A stretch of 16,768 bases of DNA, taken from a candidate division TA06 bacterium (GTDB lineage Bacteria; Ratteibacteria; UBA8468; MWAK01). Of the stretch, positions 1 through 7,828 are shown piece by piece (the first letter of the stretch is position 1; each line of letters begins with the position of its first letter). A program made the translations under genes and the position numbers. Where the stretch lies: contig JAKJFK010000013.1 of the NCBI GenBank assembly GCA_022704925.1, forward strand, positions 1-16,768. The letters run 5' to 3'. Under the pieces are notes generated by a model. That model was given only the letters and a program-made list of their open reading frames with translations. It was not told where the DNA came from and did not search any database.

Positions 1-2898
1 CCCGCCGTTAAAGCTCCCGTAATCGGGATGGGCGAGGTAATCGCGGGGGAGCGGCCGCGGCTCGACCCGGGCCAGCGCCAGCGGCCGGCTGACCGACTCG
101 GCGCCGTCGATCAGCGACCAGTCCCAGTGGAGCGCCTCGGTCTCCCAGGTGAAGAGCAGGGCGTAAACGGTGAATCCGGCATTCACGTAAACGCCCAACT
201 CCTCCAGGGTCGGCTCCTCCGGGAACTGGAGGCCGAAGTCGGCCCCGCCGCCCACCCAGCCCTCGACCGCGAAGATCTCGTCGGCGCCCACGCCCAGGGA
301 ACCGCGGACATAGGGACCGATCGCGAAGCGGCCGTTAAGTTCCAGCGGCGAAAGGGTGACGATGCCCAGGCTCAGGTCGGCCGAGACCGAGAGGCTGACC
401 TTGGCGTAGGTCGGGATGGGCACCGGCCCGGCCATGACCACGAAGGGCCAGGACTTGCTGAAGGAGGCCTCGCCGCTCAGGCCGACGTAACCGGCCCAGT
501 CCCACTCGCTCGCCTCGGCCACGTACTCGCCCTCGATGTCCACCTTGGGCGTCAGGCTGAAGGAGAAGCCGGCGAACTTCCCGGAGTCGATCTTCTTCTC
601 CTGCTGGAGCCCCTCGAATTCCAGGCCGATCTCGGCGCTGCCGTCGCTGCCGGCGCCGCCCGAGATGGTCGGGATCAGCTTCATGATGAAGGGCTGGCTC
701 CCGAAGAAGGGGATGTCGGAAGGGATGGCCCCGGCGTCGGCCCCTTCGGAGAAGACGTTCCAGTTCAGGCCGGCCGAGGCCGAGTAGCTGAAGTTGCCGC
801 CCAGGTCAACCGGCCGCAGGGGCAGCAGCGGCATCTTCTTGATGACCAGGAAATCGGCCTCCTTGATCTCCGATATCCCAGCGCCGCCGGTCACCGCCTG
901 GACCCCGAGGCGGCCGCCCACCCCGAAATCGCGCCCCATGTTGAAGGTCGCCGCCACCGGCCCGGTATCGCTGGCGGTGATCTCCTGGGTCCGGTTCGGG
1001 GCGATGAAGCGCACGCTGGCGGGCGTCTGGCCGGACCAGGCGATGGTGGCCGTGAACTCGACGTTGAAGTCCACCCCGTCCATGAAGTTGGCGTCCGGCG
1101 GGTAGCGGGAGGCCACCTCGGCCACGGTCGGGATGCTGTAATTGTCCGGGTAGAGAATGAACTCCTGGAAGAGGTTGCCGCTGGCCGGGAGGGTAAGGTT
1201 CCGGGAGGTCGGCAGGTAGCCCGCCCGGGCCAGGCCGATCCCGTAGTCGCCGGCATCCAGGGCGGTAAAGATACACTCGCCGTTGCCGTCGGTCACCCGG
1301 CCCGTGTCTTCCAGCGTCACCTCGACGCCGGCCAGGAACTGAGAGTTGGAGCCGTCCAGAACCCGGACCAGCAGGGCCGATTTGCCGTCGCCGCCGCCGT
1401 TGCCGCCCACCAGCGCCGCCATGTTCATCTCGCCCGAGGGTATCCGGATCGAAGAACTCCGGCGGCCGACCAGAACCGGCCGGAAGGTGACCGTGAAGGA
1501 CTTCGACTCGTTCGGGGCCAGCGTCTGTCCCGAGGCCAGGTCCTCGGAGATGACGAACTCCGTCTCCGAGTTGACCCCCTCCAGCACCGACAGCTGGCCG
1601 ATGGCGTGGTTGACGGTGTCCAGGTTGGTCAGCGTGAAGGTCTTACGGGCCTGTCCGCCCAGGCTGACGCCGCCGAAGTTGTAACTCGGCGGTTCGCAGC
1701 GGATCAGGGTGCTGTTGAGGGCGTTGCCGGTGTTGAAGGTGTCGTGCTGGAACTTCGGCCAGGCCGCTCCCTTCCGGTAACCGCCATTCTCGGCGTTGAC
1801 CGCGTAGAGGTTGCCGCCGGCGCCGGCGATATAGACCGTTCCGTCCGGACCCAGGGCCGGCGACGAGTACATCTCCTTGCCGACCAGGTAGGTCCATATC
1901 ACGCCCAGCGACGGATTGACCGCATAAAGGTTATAGGTGTGGTAGGTGGTCTGCCAGGTGACTCCGAAGTAGAGGGTGCCGTCGGTCCCGATGCAGGGCG
2001 TGCTGGGCGTCGCTCCCGACGGGAAGAGGGTCGACTTGCCCCCGCCGGGACTGGAAAGATTGATCCCGTAGAGAGCACTGTTGGTGCAGCCGATGTAAAG
2101 ATAGCCGTTGTTGTGAACGACCGGCTGGTTCATCATCGGCGAACGGTCGATGAAGTAGGTGAGCCACTGGACCGAACCATCGTCCGGGTTGACCGCCCGC
2201 AGGTTGCCGGCGGAGTCGCCCAGGTAGATGGTCCCGTCGCTTCCGACCGCCGGCGTCCCGAGCATCGCCCCGCTGCCGTAAGAATCCGCCTGCGGAACGA
2301 CCACCTCCCACTTCAAGCTGCCGTCCGGGTAGAAGGCGTACAGTTTCCGGGCCGTCCCGGTGCTGGGCACGTAGATCGCCCCGTCCAGGCCGATGACCGC
2401 CGTGGTGTTGATGCCGCTGGAGGCCGGCGTCGACCAGAGGGTCTCGCCATCCTCGGACGCGATGGCATAGAGGGTGGAGCCGTAGGCCAGGTAGATGATC
2501 CCGTCCCCGGAGACGGCCGCCGGCTGGTTGATGGTACTCCCGCCCATCGTCTTCTCCCAGCGCAGGCCGCCACCGGGATTCAGGCAGTAAAGGTGGCCGT
2601 TGCTGCACCCGGCCAGCAGGCCGTTGTCCGGCAGGATGACCGGCGGCGCGTGGAACTCGTTCCCGGCCACGGTGAAGCGCCAGCGGATGCTGCCGTCGGA
2701 GGGGTTGATCGCCTTGAATTCGGAGTTGCCGCCGATATAGACGGTGCCGTCCCGGGCCACCGCCGGCGAGGTCCGGTTGGTGCCGCCGTAACTGCAGGTC
2801 CACTTCAGGCTCCCCGGCGTGGCCCCGAAAAGAAGGGACGCTCCGAGCAGGCCCCAGGCGGCCGCGACCATTATGATTGACCGCTTCAGGATCTTCAT
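1..2898 (-). CDS. Large secreted PQQ-repeat / ASH-domain protein (3' end outside window)
   Basis: The reading frame is open from an ATG at 2898 (minus strand) to the window edge, 966 codons, so the C-terminus is missing. A signal peptide covers about residues 1-25 (MKILKR, a hydrophobic core, then FGA before TPGS). Residues about 28-390 contain repeated blocks such as SPAVARDGTVYIGG, GTPAVGSDGTIYLGD and SSPALGPDGTVYIAG, typical of PQQ-like (BamB-type) beta-propeller repeats. Residues about 400-490 (SYNFGGVSLGG, then KSFTVTFRPVLVG) look like an ASH / choice-of-anchor-D domain. Residues about 505-575 (AGVEVTLEDTGRVTDGNGE, then AGDYGIGL) resemble a carboxypeptidase-regulatory-like beta domain. 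The remaining 390 residues are Gly-, Ser- and aromatic-rich beta sequence that I do not recognise. GAGG lies five bases before the ATG. It is probably exported to the envelope or surface; substrate or partner is unknown, and PQQ binding is not implied. Confidence 0.85.
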   Translation of the reverse strand, partial: MKILKRSIIMVAAAWGLLGASLLFGATPGSLKWTCSYGGTNRTSPAVARDGTVYIGGNSEFKAINPSDGSIRWRFTVAGNEFHAPPVILPDNGLLAGCSNGHLYCLNPGGGLRWEKTMGGSTINQPAAVSGDGIIYLAYGSTLYAIASEDGETLWSTPASSGINTTAVIGLDGAIYVPSTGTARKLYAFYPDGSLKWEVVVPQADSYGSGAMLGTPAVGSDGTIYLGDSAGNLRAVNPDDGSVQWLTYFIDRSPMMNQPVVHNNGYLYIGCTNSALYGINLSSPGGGKSTLFPSGATPSTPCIGTDGTLYFGVTWQTTYHTYNLYAVNPSLGVIWTYLVGKEMYSSPALGPDGTVYIAGAGGNLYAVNAENGGYRKGAAWPKFQHDTFNTGNALNSTLIRCEPPSYNFGGVSLGGQARKTFTLTNLDTVNHAIGQLSVLEGVNSETEFVISEDLASGQTLAPNESKSFTVTFRPVLVGRRSSSIRIPSGEMNMAALVGGNGGGDGKSALLVRVLDGSNSQFLAGVEVTLEDTGRVTDGNGECIFTALDAGDYGIGLARAGYLPTSRNLTLPASGNLFQEFILYPDNYSIPTVAEVASRYPPDANFMDGVDFNVEFTATIAWSGQTPASVRFIAPNRTQEITASDTGPVAATFNMGRDFGVGGRLGVQAVTGGAGISEIKEADFLVIKKMPLLPLRPVDLGGNFSYSASAGLNWNVFSEGADAGAIPSDIPFFGSQPFIMKLIPTISGGAGSDGSAEIGLEFEGLQQEKKIDSGKFAGFSFSLTPKVDIEGEYVAEASEWDWAGYVGLSGEASFSKSWPFVVMAGPVPIPTYAKVSLSVSADLSLGIVTLSPLELNGRFAIGPYVRGSLGVGADEIFAVEGWVGGGADFGLQFPEEPTLEELGVYVNAGFTVYALLFTWETEALHWDWSLIDGAESVSRPLALARVEPRPLPRDYLAHPDYGSFNGG

Positions 2899-2973
2899 GA
2901 AGGCCTCGCGCTTTTGTAAAAGAGATGAATCGATAAAGTATGTTCTTCGTGCAAAACAAAACCATCCGAATCA

Positions 2974-2979
2974 ATTATA
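2974..2979 (-). promoter_or_regulatory. -10 box for the PQQ-repeat gene
   Basis: A perfect TATAAT sits on the minus strand in a short AT-rich island, 75 bases before the ATG at 2898. No good -35 hexamer is visible at 16-18 bases. The rest of the divergent gap 2899-3254 holds only this, the opposite promoter at 3149-3177 and G/C-rich spacer with no gene. Confidence 0.45.
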
Positions 2980-3148
2980 CTAATACTTTTTACTTAAAAA
3001 GAAGGGCGGCGTCAAGCCGGGCGACTCAAGATACCCGGGGTGAAAGCGGGAAAACCGGACCGGAAAAGCCGGCCGCGCGCGCCCGGATAAACGAAATCTC
3101 GGGAAACTCAACTGATAAATAAAGGACCTTCAAGCGTGCCCGTTTCGT

Positions 3149-3177
3149 TTGACAGAAAGGGGCCGCCCATTTAAAAT
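3149..3177 (+). promoter_or_regulatory. Sigma70-like promoter of the phosphodiesterase gene
   Basis: TTGACA (3149-3154), a 17-base spacer and TAAAAT (3172-3177). The -35 matches consensus fully and the -10 in five of six positions. Transcription would start near 3184, about 70 bases before the chosen ATG. Confidence 0.65.
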
Positions 3178-3254
3178 GTTTATTTTTTTACCTTGAGAAC
3201 CGGGCCGTCAAAGCGGCCCCGGCACTCGCGCACCCCTGGATAATGGAGACGAAC

Positions 3255-4331
3255 ATGAAACTAAAGCACCGCCGCGGCGCCGCCCTGCTCCTGCTGCTGA
3301 CCGGACTCCTCCTGGCCCGGACTCCCCTCTTCGGCCAGACAGCGGCCGCCCCGGCCGGCCTGACCCCCTCCCGCAACGCCATCCTGGTCTCCTGGGACGG
3401 CGCCGACCGCCGGACCGTCCGGGAACTGCTGAAGGAGTCGAAACTGCCCAATATCGCCGCCCTGGCCGCCGAAGGCTCCTTCCAGGAGATCCAGGTGGTC
3501 GGCCACGCCACCTCGACCAAGCCCGGCCACGTCGAAATGCTCACCGGCCTGGACGCCCTGACCACCGGAACCGTCACCAACCAGAAGTACCGGCCGGTAC
3601 CCGAGGGATATACCGTCTTCGAGCGCCTCGAGCAGCATTTCGGCCGCGACCGGATCAAGACCGTCTTCCTCTCCAGCAAGACCGGGAACGTCGGCGGCCG
3701 GAGTCCCGAGGAGGCCACCGCCGCCGAGGTGGCCAAGGCCAGGCGCAAGTCCAAAACCATCACCGACACCGCCCTGGCCAGGATCAGGATCCCCGGCGAC
3801 ACCTTCTACCTGGCCAAACAACAGATAGACCTCTTCGACGCCCGCGACCGCAAGGCCGGTCAGACCGGACCGCTGGCCCTCAAGTACCTGTCCGACGTCA
3901 AGGGAAACCGCTTCTTCATGTTCATCCACTTCGCCGATCCGGACAAGGAGGGGCACAGTTTCGGCAGCGGCAGCCCCGAGTATGTCCAGGCCATCATCGA
4001 GTGCGACCGATGGCTGGGCAAGTTCATCGAGTGGCTCAAGCAGGAGAACCTCTACCAGTCGACCCTGGTCTATGTCAACGTTGACCACGGCTTCGATCCG
4101 AACGCCACGAGCCACTCCAACGCCCCCGACGGCTGGCTGGCCACCAATGACCGCCAGGTAAAAAGGTCCGGCATCCTCTCCGACGTCCCGGCCACCATCA
4201 TGGCCCGTTTCGGCCTGGATATTCCGGCCCTGAAACCGCGGCTGCTGGGCGCCGACCTGGCCGGACCGGTGCCTCCCGACCGCGGCCTCCGCGTCAATTT
4301 GCTGCCCAAGGCCGGGGGCCAGGAGTATTAG
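3255..4331 (+). CDS. Secreted alkaline-phosphatase-superfamily phosphodiesterase / nucleotide pyrophosphatase-like
   Basis: 358 residues. The N-terminus is a signal peptide (MKLKHRR, a leucine-rich core, cleavage near residue 28), so the enzyme should act in the periplasm or outside the cell. Alkaline-phosphatase-superfamily metal and catalytic motifs are present in order: Asp48 in VSWDGAD, the probable nucleophile Thr88 in TSTKPGH, Asp230 and His234 in DKEGH, Asp277-His278 in NVDHGF, and His287 in SHSN. This is the type I phosphodiesterase / nucleotide pyrophosphatase pattern; the physiological substrate cannot be read. I chose ATG 3255 over the in-frame ATG 3243 because GGAG lies six bases before 3255, inside the codons that 3243 would add. 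The stop at 4329 is UAG, the only UAG terminator among the genes whose ends are visible, and an EF-hand follows it in frame (next entry). Confidence 0.85.
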   Translation: MKLKHRRGAALLLLLTGLLLARTPLFGQTAAAPAGLTPSRNAILVSWDGADRRTVRELLKESKLPNIAALAAEGSFQEIQVVGHATSTKPGHVEMLTGLDALTTGTVTNQKYRPVPEGYTVFERLEQHFGRDRIKTVFLSSKTGNVGGRSPEEATAAEVAKARRKSKTITDTALARIRIPGDTFYLAKQQIDLFDARDRKAGQTGPLALKYLSDVKGNRFFMFIHFADPDKEGHSFGSGSPEYVQAIIECDRWLGKFIEWLKQENLYQSTLVYVNVDHGFDPNATSHSNAPDGWLATNDRQVKRSGILSDVPATIMARFGLDIPALKPRLLGADLAGPVPPDRGLRVNLLPKAGGQEY

Positions 4332-4442
4332 ACCGGCGGCCGGATCGGCCCCGAAGAGGCTCGCCGGAAATTCATCAAGCAGCGGGAGACCGACCGCGAC
4401 GGTTTCGTCAGCCTGGAGGAGTTCCGGGCCGGCAGTCATTAA
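4332..4442 (+). pseudogene. In-frame EF-hand tail behind a UAG codon
   Basis: After the UAG at 4329-4331 the same frame stays open for 36 codons to a TAA at 4440-4442. It encodes an EF-hand: helix EEARRKFIKQR, then the loop ETDRDGFVSLEE (Glu1, Asp3, Asp5, Gly6, Val8, Glu12), then FRAGSH. It has no start codon or ribosome binding site of its own. Three readings are possible: a lost C-terminal calcium-binding tail after a recent nonsense mutation, read-through or recoding of UAG, or a sequencing error. A secreted hydrolase ending in an EF-hand would be a natural full-length form of about 395 residues. Confidence 0.7.
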
Positions 4443-4468
4443 GCGAGGCCGGGGGCCGGCCCGACAGC

Positions 4469-4497
4469 TTGCCAAGCGCCCGCCTTTTTGATATTCT
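4469..4497 (+). promoter_or_regulatory. Promoter of the FAD-dependent oxidoreductase gene
   Basis: TTGCCA (4469-4474), a 17-base spacer and TATTCT (4492-4497). The predicted start near 4504 lies upstream of ATG 4547 and excludes a TTG at 4469 as the translation start. Confidence 0.5.
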
Positions 4498-4546
4498 AAC
4501 CGTTAAGCCAAACGCCTTCTTTTCACCCGTCCATCCGGAGAAAGCC

Positions 4547-5941
4547 ATGAAGAACGGAGCCCGCGTCGCGTCTGAAAAATTCGAGGTGATCGTGGCCGGC
4601 GGCGGCCCGGCCGGGCTGGCGGCCGCCTGGGCGGCCGGCCGGGCCGGCGCCCGAGTCCGCCTGTTGGAACGCTACGGCTTCCTTGGCGGCATGGCCACCG
4701 CCGGCCAGATCGGCTCCATCCTCGGCCACTACGTCACCGAAGGGCAGCCGGCGGTCACCGGTTTCCTGGAACGCCTGATCAATCGGATGGCCAGCCTCGA
4801 CGGGACGGCGCCGGCCTGGGAGCAGGCCCGCCGCCGGCCCGGCATTTCCTTCGACGTCGAACTCTTCAAGTACGCGGCCGACCAGCTGATGCTGGAGGCC
4901 GGCGTCGACCTGCGCTTCCACACCTTCGCCTGCGGCGTCCGGACCCGGTCCGGCCGGCTGACCGGCCTCGAGATCGCCAGCAAGGACGGCCGCGGCCTCC
5001 TATCAGGCCGGATCTTCGTCGACGCCACCGGCGACGCCGACCTGGCCGCCTGGAGCGGTCTACCCTTTCAAAAGGGACGCCCAGAAGACGGCCGCGGCCA
5101 GTCGATGGGCAGTATCTTCCGGGTCGCCGGCATTGACGAGGCGCGCCTGACGCCCGAGGTCCGCCGGGAGGCGCACGCCCGCCTGAAGGAGCTGCGCGAC
5201 CGGGGCGAACTGACCATCTACAACCAGTCCCTGGGCGGCAAGGGCAGCACCATCCGGCCGGGCGAACATACCTTCAACCTGACCCGGTTTCCGGGCGACG
5301 CCACCCGGACCGCCGAGCTGACCGCCGCCGAGCTCTTCCTGCGGCGGGAGACCCACCGGATCGTCGAGTTCCTGCGCCGGAACGTGGCCGGCTTCGAAAA
5401 GAGCTACCTGGCCGCCAGCCCGGCCAACGCCGGCGTGCGGGAAACCCGCCAGATCGAGGGGCTGGCCACCCTCTCGGCCGGGGACGTGCTTGAGGGACGC
5501 AAGTCGGAGACGAGCATTGCCCGTTGCGCTTACTGCATCGACATCCACTGCCCGCTCGGCTACACCACCGGGAATATCCATTACTGCCACCAGGACTGTC
5601 CGTCCACGCTGCCCTGCCCGATGCTGGAAAAGTACCGGGACCGGCTGCCGAAGACTTCCGAAACGGGCATGAGCAGCCTCCGGCCGCCCGCCGGCGACTG
5701 GTTCAACATTCCTTACGGTTGCCTGGTCCCACGCGGCAGCCGCAACCTCCTGGTCGCCGGCCGCTGCATTTCGGCCACTCACCAGGCGATGTCCTCCATC
5801 CGGGTCATGGCCACCTGCATGGCGACCGGCCAGGCCGCCGGCATCGCGGCCGCCCTGGCGGCCCGGGGCCGGATTCCGGTCTCCGAGGTGCCGGTCTCCG
5901 AAATCCAGGCCCGGCTCCGGGAGCAGGGCGCCCTTTACTGA
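4547..5941 (+). CDS. FAD-dependent oxidoreductase (FAD_oxidored-like) with a cysteine-rich insert
   Basis: 464 residues. The N-terminal dinucleotide-binding fold is clear: EVIVAGGGPAG (GxGxxG at about 18-23), an acidic residue ending beta-2 (Glu41), and FLGGMATAG. The C-terminal FAD-family motif is IPYGCLVPRG, then LLVAGRCISATH and ATCMATGQAAG. This is the PF12831-type architecture; the substrate is unknown. The unusual part is residues 327-357, with cysteines at 327, 330, 335, 347, 351 and 357 (C-x2-C-x4-C-x11-C-x3-C-x5-C), where I recall family members as having a cysteine-poor GAYPIDIH-like stretch. This could be a metal or Fe-S site, or redox disulfides. GGAG lies six bases before the ATG. 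The hydrolase-like gene follows after 25 bases, so the two are probably co-transcribed. Confidence 0.85.
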   Translation: MKNGARVASEKFEVIVAGGGPAGLAAAWAAGRAGARVRLLERYGFLGGMATAGQIGSILGHYVTEGQPAVTGFLERLINRMASLDGTAPAWEQARRRPGISFDVELFKYAADQLMLEAGVDLRFHTFACGVRTRSGRLTGLEIASKDGRGLLSGRIFVDATGDADLAAWSGLPFQKGRPEDGRGQSMGSIFRVAGIDEARLTPEVRREAHARLKELRDRGELTIYNQSLGGKGSTIRPGEHTFNLTRFPGDATRTAELTAAELFLRRETHRIVEFLRRNVAGFEKSYLAASPANAGVRETRQIEGLATLSAGDVLEGRKSETSIARCAYCIDIHCPLGYTTGNIHYCHQDCPSTLPCPMLEKYRDRLPKTSETGMSSLRPPAGDWFNIPYGCLVPRGSRNLLVAGRCISATHQAMSSIRVMATCMATGQAAGIAAALAARGRIPVSEVPVSEIQARLREQGALY

Positions 5942-5966
5942 AAAAAGACCGCGCCGGGGGCTGAAG

Positions 5967-6638
5967 ATGGACTGCCGCCGCCTCGATCCGGAATCCTCCG
6001 CCCCGGAAGCCGCCGCCTTCTTCCTGCCCGTGGCGGCGGCCGGCCGCCGCCGGTTCGGCGACCCCTTTCAAGCCGCCGCCGACCGGCGCCTGGCGGAACG
6101 CTACCGGATAACCTGCCTCTTCCCGGACTTCCCGGAGATGCCCTGGTACGCCGACCGGCCCGACGGCACCGTCCGCCAGGAAAGCCGACTGCTCGACCTG
6201 GTCAACGGCCGGGTCTCCGGCGTTCCGCGGGCCGCGCCGCGGCGCCGGCTTCTGATCGGCTTCAGCAAATCCGGCTGGGGCGCGGCCGCCTTTCTCTTCC
6301 GCCATCCGGAATCGGTCGCGGCGGCCGCCGCCTGGGACGCGCCCTTTCTCTACGACAGCCTCTCAGACCCGGAAATGGAAACGGCCTTCGGCGATGAAAC
6401 CAACCTGAGACGCTACCGGCTGCTGGACCTGGCCGAAACGGCCGACCCGGAACTTAAAGAACGGCCGCGTCTGCTCCTGGCCGGCGGCGATCTTTTTCTA
6501 CCCGATCTCGAGGCCGCCCGCCGGAAGCTGCTCGAAACGGGCGTCCCCCACCTTTACCGGGATGACCTCCGCCACCCGCACCGTTGGGACGGCGGCTGGC
6601 TGGAAGAGGTGTTCCGCCTCACCCTTTCCCTGCTGTAA
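5967..6638 (+). CDS. Alpha/beta-hydrolase-like protein (putative esterase)
   Basis: 223 residues with no signal peptide, so probably cytoplasmic. The nucleophile elbow is visible as LLIGFSKSGWG (GxSxxG, Ser100). A strand-turn with an acidic residue, LLLAGGDLF (Asp175), and a C-terminal histidine cluster, RHPHRW (His203/His205), sit where the acid and His of a catalytic triad would be expected. Resemblance to characterised esterases is weak beyond these motifs, and the substrate cannot be inferred. It starts 25 bases after the FAD oxidoreductase and ends before a new promoter, so it looks like the last gene of that two-gene unit. Confidence 0.6.
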   Translation: MDCRRLDPESSAPEAAAFFLPVAAAGRRRFGDPFQAAADRRLAERYRITCLFPDFPEMPWYADRPDGTVRQESRLLDLVNGRVSGVPRAAPRRRLLIGFSKSGWGAAAFLFRHPESVAAAAAWDAPFLYDSLSDPEMETAFGDETNLRRYRLLDLAETADPELKERPRLLLAGGDLFLPDLEAARRKLLETGVPHLYRDDLRHPHRWDGGWLEEVFRLTLSLL

Positions 6639-6651
6639 ACCGGCCGGGAAC

Positions 6652-6680
6652 TTGACCGGAACGAACATCTCCGGCATAAT
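6652..6680 (+). promoter_or_regulatory. Promoter of the ferredoxin-reductase-like gene
   Basis: TTGACC (6652-6657), a 17-base spacer and CATAAT (6675-6680), five of six matches in each box. The expected start is near 6687, leaving a leader of about 44 bases. Confidence 0.6.
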
Positions 6681-6730
6681 ATCTTCCCGAAAGCCGACAG
6701 CCCATTATATTCATAACCAGGCGAGGCGCG

Positions 6731-7438
6731 GTGAATAATATCGAAGCGATACTGACCGAACGCATCCGGCGGACGGGCACCGTCGAGAGCTTCCGTTTCA
6801 CGACCGGGGAGCCCTTTGCCTTTCTGCCCGGCCAGTTCCTCAAGGTCAACTTCGCCCCGGACCGCAACGACAAGGAGCTCAACAAATTCCTCTCCTTCTC
6901 CAGCGCGCCCGGCCGCTCTTATCTCGAATTCACCAAGCGGTTGAGCGAAAGCGTCTTCTCCCGGCGCCTGGCCGCCCTCAAGCCCGGCGACCGGGTCCAG
7001 ATCCAGGGGCCGCTCGGCAACTGCGTCTTCCAGGATGATTACCGCGAAATCACCTTTCTCATCGGCGGCATCGGTATCACGCCGGTCATCTCCATCATCG
7101 AGCACGTCATGGAGAAACGGCTGGATACGCGCATCAACCTCTTCTACTCCAACCGGACCGCTGAGGAGATCGCCTTCAAGGCCGAGCTGGACGCCTGGGC
7201 GGCGGCCAACCCGAACCTGCGGATCATCTACACCATCACCGGCGAGGCGGCGCACGACCCCCGCTTCTTCAGCGGATATATCAACCAGGAACTGGTCAGC
7301 GGCAACCTTAGGGCCATCCAGGACCAGGTCTTCTTCATCTACGGCCCGCCTTCCATGACCTGGACCATGAAACAGCTCTGCAGCGAAATCGGCTGCGTTC
7401 CCGGCCGGGTCAAAACCGAGAACTTCGTTGGTTATTGA
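6731..7438 (+). CDS. Ferredoxin-NADP+ reductase family flavoprotein
   Basis: 235 residues starting at GTG, with GAGG four bases upstream. The N-terminal half is a FAD-binding barrel: FLPGQFLKVNF, FLSFSSAP in the RxxS position (about 53-60), and GDRVQIQGPLG. The C-terminal half is an NAD(P)-binding fold with GGIGITPVISI (about 112-122), LFYSNRTAEEI and IYGPPSM (about 203-209). There is no ferredoxin-type cysteine domain, so it should pass electrons between NAD(P)H and a separate carrier protein that is not in this window. Cytoplasmic. It has its own promoter and is followed by a tRNA repeat region on the opposite strand, so it is probably monocistronic. The physiological acceptor is unknown. 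Confidence 0.85.
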   Translation: MNNIEAILTERIRRTGTVESFRFTTGEPFAFLPGQFLKVNFAPDRNDKELNKFLSFSSAPGRSYLEFTKRLSESVFSRRLAALKPGDRVQIQGPLGNCVFQDDYREITFLIGGIGITPVISIIEHVMEKRLDTRINLFYSNRTAEEIAFKAELDAWAAANPNLRIIYTITGEAAHDPRFFSGYINQELVSGNLRAIQDQVFFIYGPPSMTWTMKQLCSEIGCVPGRVKTENFVGY

Positions 7439-7480
7439 AGCGCGGAAATAAGTTGGAAGGGTATACAGGAAGCTTAAAAG

Positions 7481-7690
7481 TGGGCCCAGCAGGACGGGAT
7501 CGGCGCCCTCGCCTCCCACTGCGGCTCGGGTCGGCCATTCGCTGGTTTGTCTGAATAAGATTCAGAAACAATGATCGCCATGAAGCAGAGCGAAGCACGC
7601 TTCATGGCCGTGAAGTGTGCGCTGAGCTCGGTCGAAGCGCTCTACTTCACGGCTCTCTTCGATCCCTGCTTTGTACAAGAAGCGTAAAAG
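7481..7690 (-). repeat. tRNA-Ile-associated repeat, unit 2 (210 bp, with hairpin cluster)
   Basis: Read in the tRNA direction, this second unit begins like unit 1 (CTTTTACGCTTCTTG, then CAGGGATCGAAGAGAGC) and ends like it (TGGCCGACCCGAGCC, then GGCGCCGATCC and the tRNA 3' end CCTGCTGGGCCCA). Its middle is replaced by about 110 bases of hairpins. Position 7481 corresponds to the tRNA discriminator base at 7829. Below 7481 the sequence CTTTTAAGCTTCC restarts the same unit, then diverges. Confidence 0.85.
7550..7653 (-). repeat. Three adjacent inverted repeats inside unit 2
   Basis: In plus coordinates: 7550-7556 pairs with 7560-7566 (TCTGAAT/ATTCAGA, 3-base loop); 7577-7586 pairs with 7599-7608 (GCCATGAAGC/GCTTCATGGC, 12-base loop); 7607-7616 pairs with 7644-7653 (GCCGTGAAGT/ACTTCACGGC, 27-base loop). 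All stems are perfect. The block is absent from unit 1, so it is an insertion or replacement in this copy. Confidence 0.8.
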
Positions 7691-7828
7691 TGGGCCCAGC
7701 AGGACGGGATCGGCGCCCTCGCCTCCCACTGCGGCTCGGGTCGGCCACCCGCTGGCAACGCTCCTTAATCAGTCGCGTCACCTGACTTCGCTCTCTTCGA
7801 TCCCTGCTTTGTACAAGAAGCGTAAAAG
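7691..7828 (-). repeat. tRNA-Ile-associated repeat, unit 1 (138 bp)
   Basis: Directly follows the tRNA discriminator base. It ends in a copy of the last 13 bases of the tRNA (CCTGCTGGGCCCA), preceded by the T-loop-like CGATCC with a 4-base insertion between them. It also contains GGAGCGTT, GGGTGGCCGACC and GAGCC, which recur in the same order in the tRNA-Leu repeats at 13963-13996. Confidence 0.85.

Noticed and set aside
28-2880. 950-codon open frame on the plus strand
   Set aside because: It is antisense to the PQQ-repeat gene, has a low-complexity Gly/Arg/Asp/Val composition and shows no recognisable domain. The minus frame has a signal peptide and clear repeats.
3261-4475. 404-codon open frame on the minus strand
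   Set aside because: It is the shadow of the phosphodiesterase gene, which has a signal peptide and all its metal motifs on the plus strand.
4469-4546. TTG start extending the FAD oxidoreductase by 26 residues
   Set aside because: The extension covers the predicted promoter, and the downstream ATG has a well placed GGAG.
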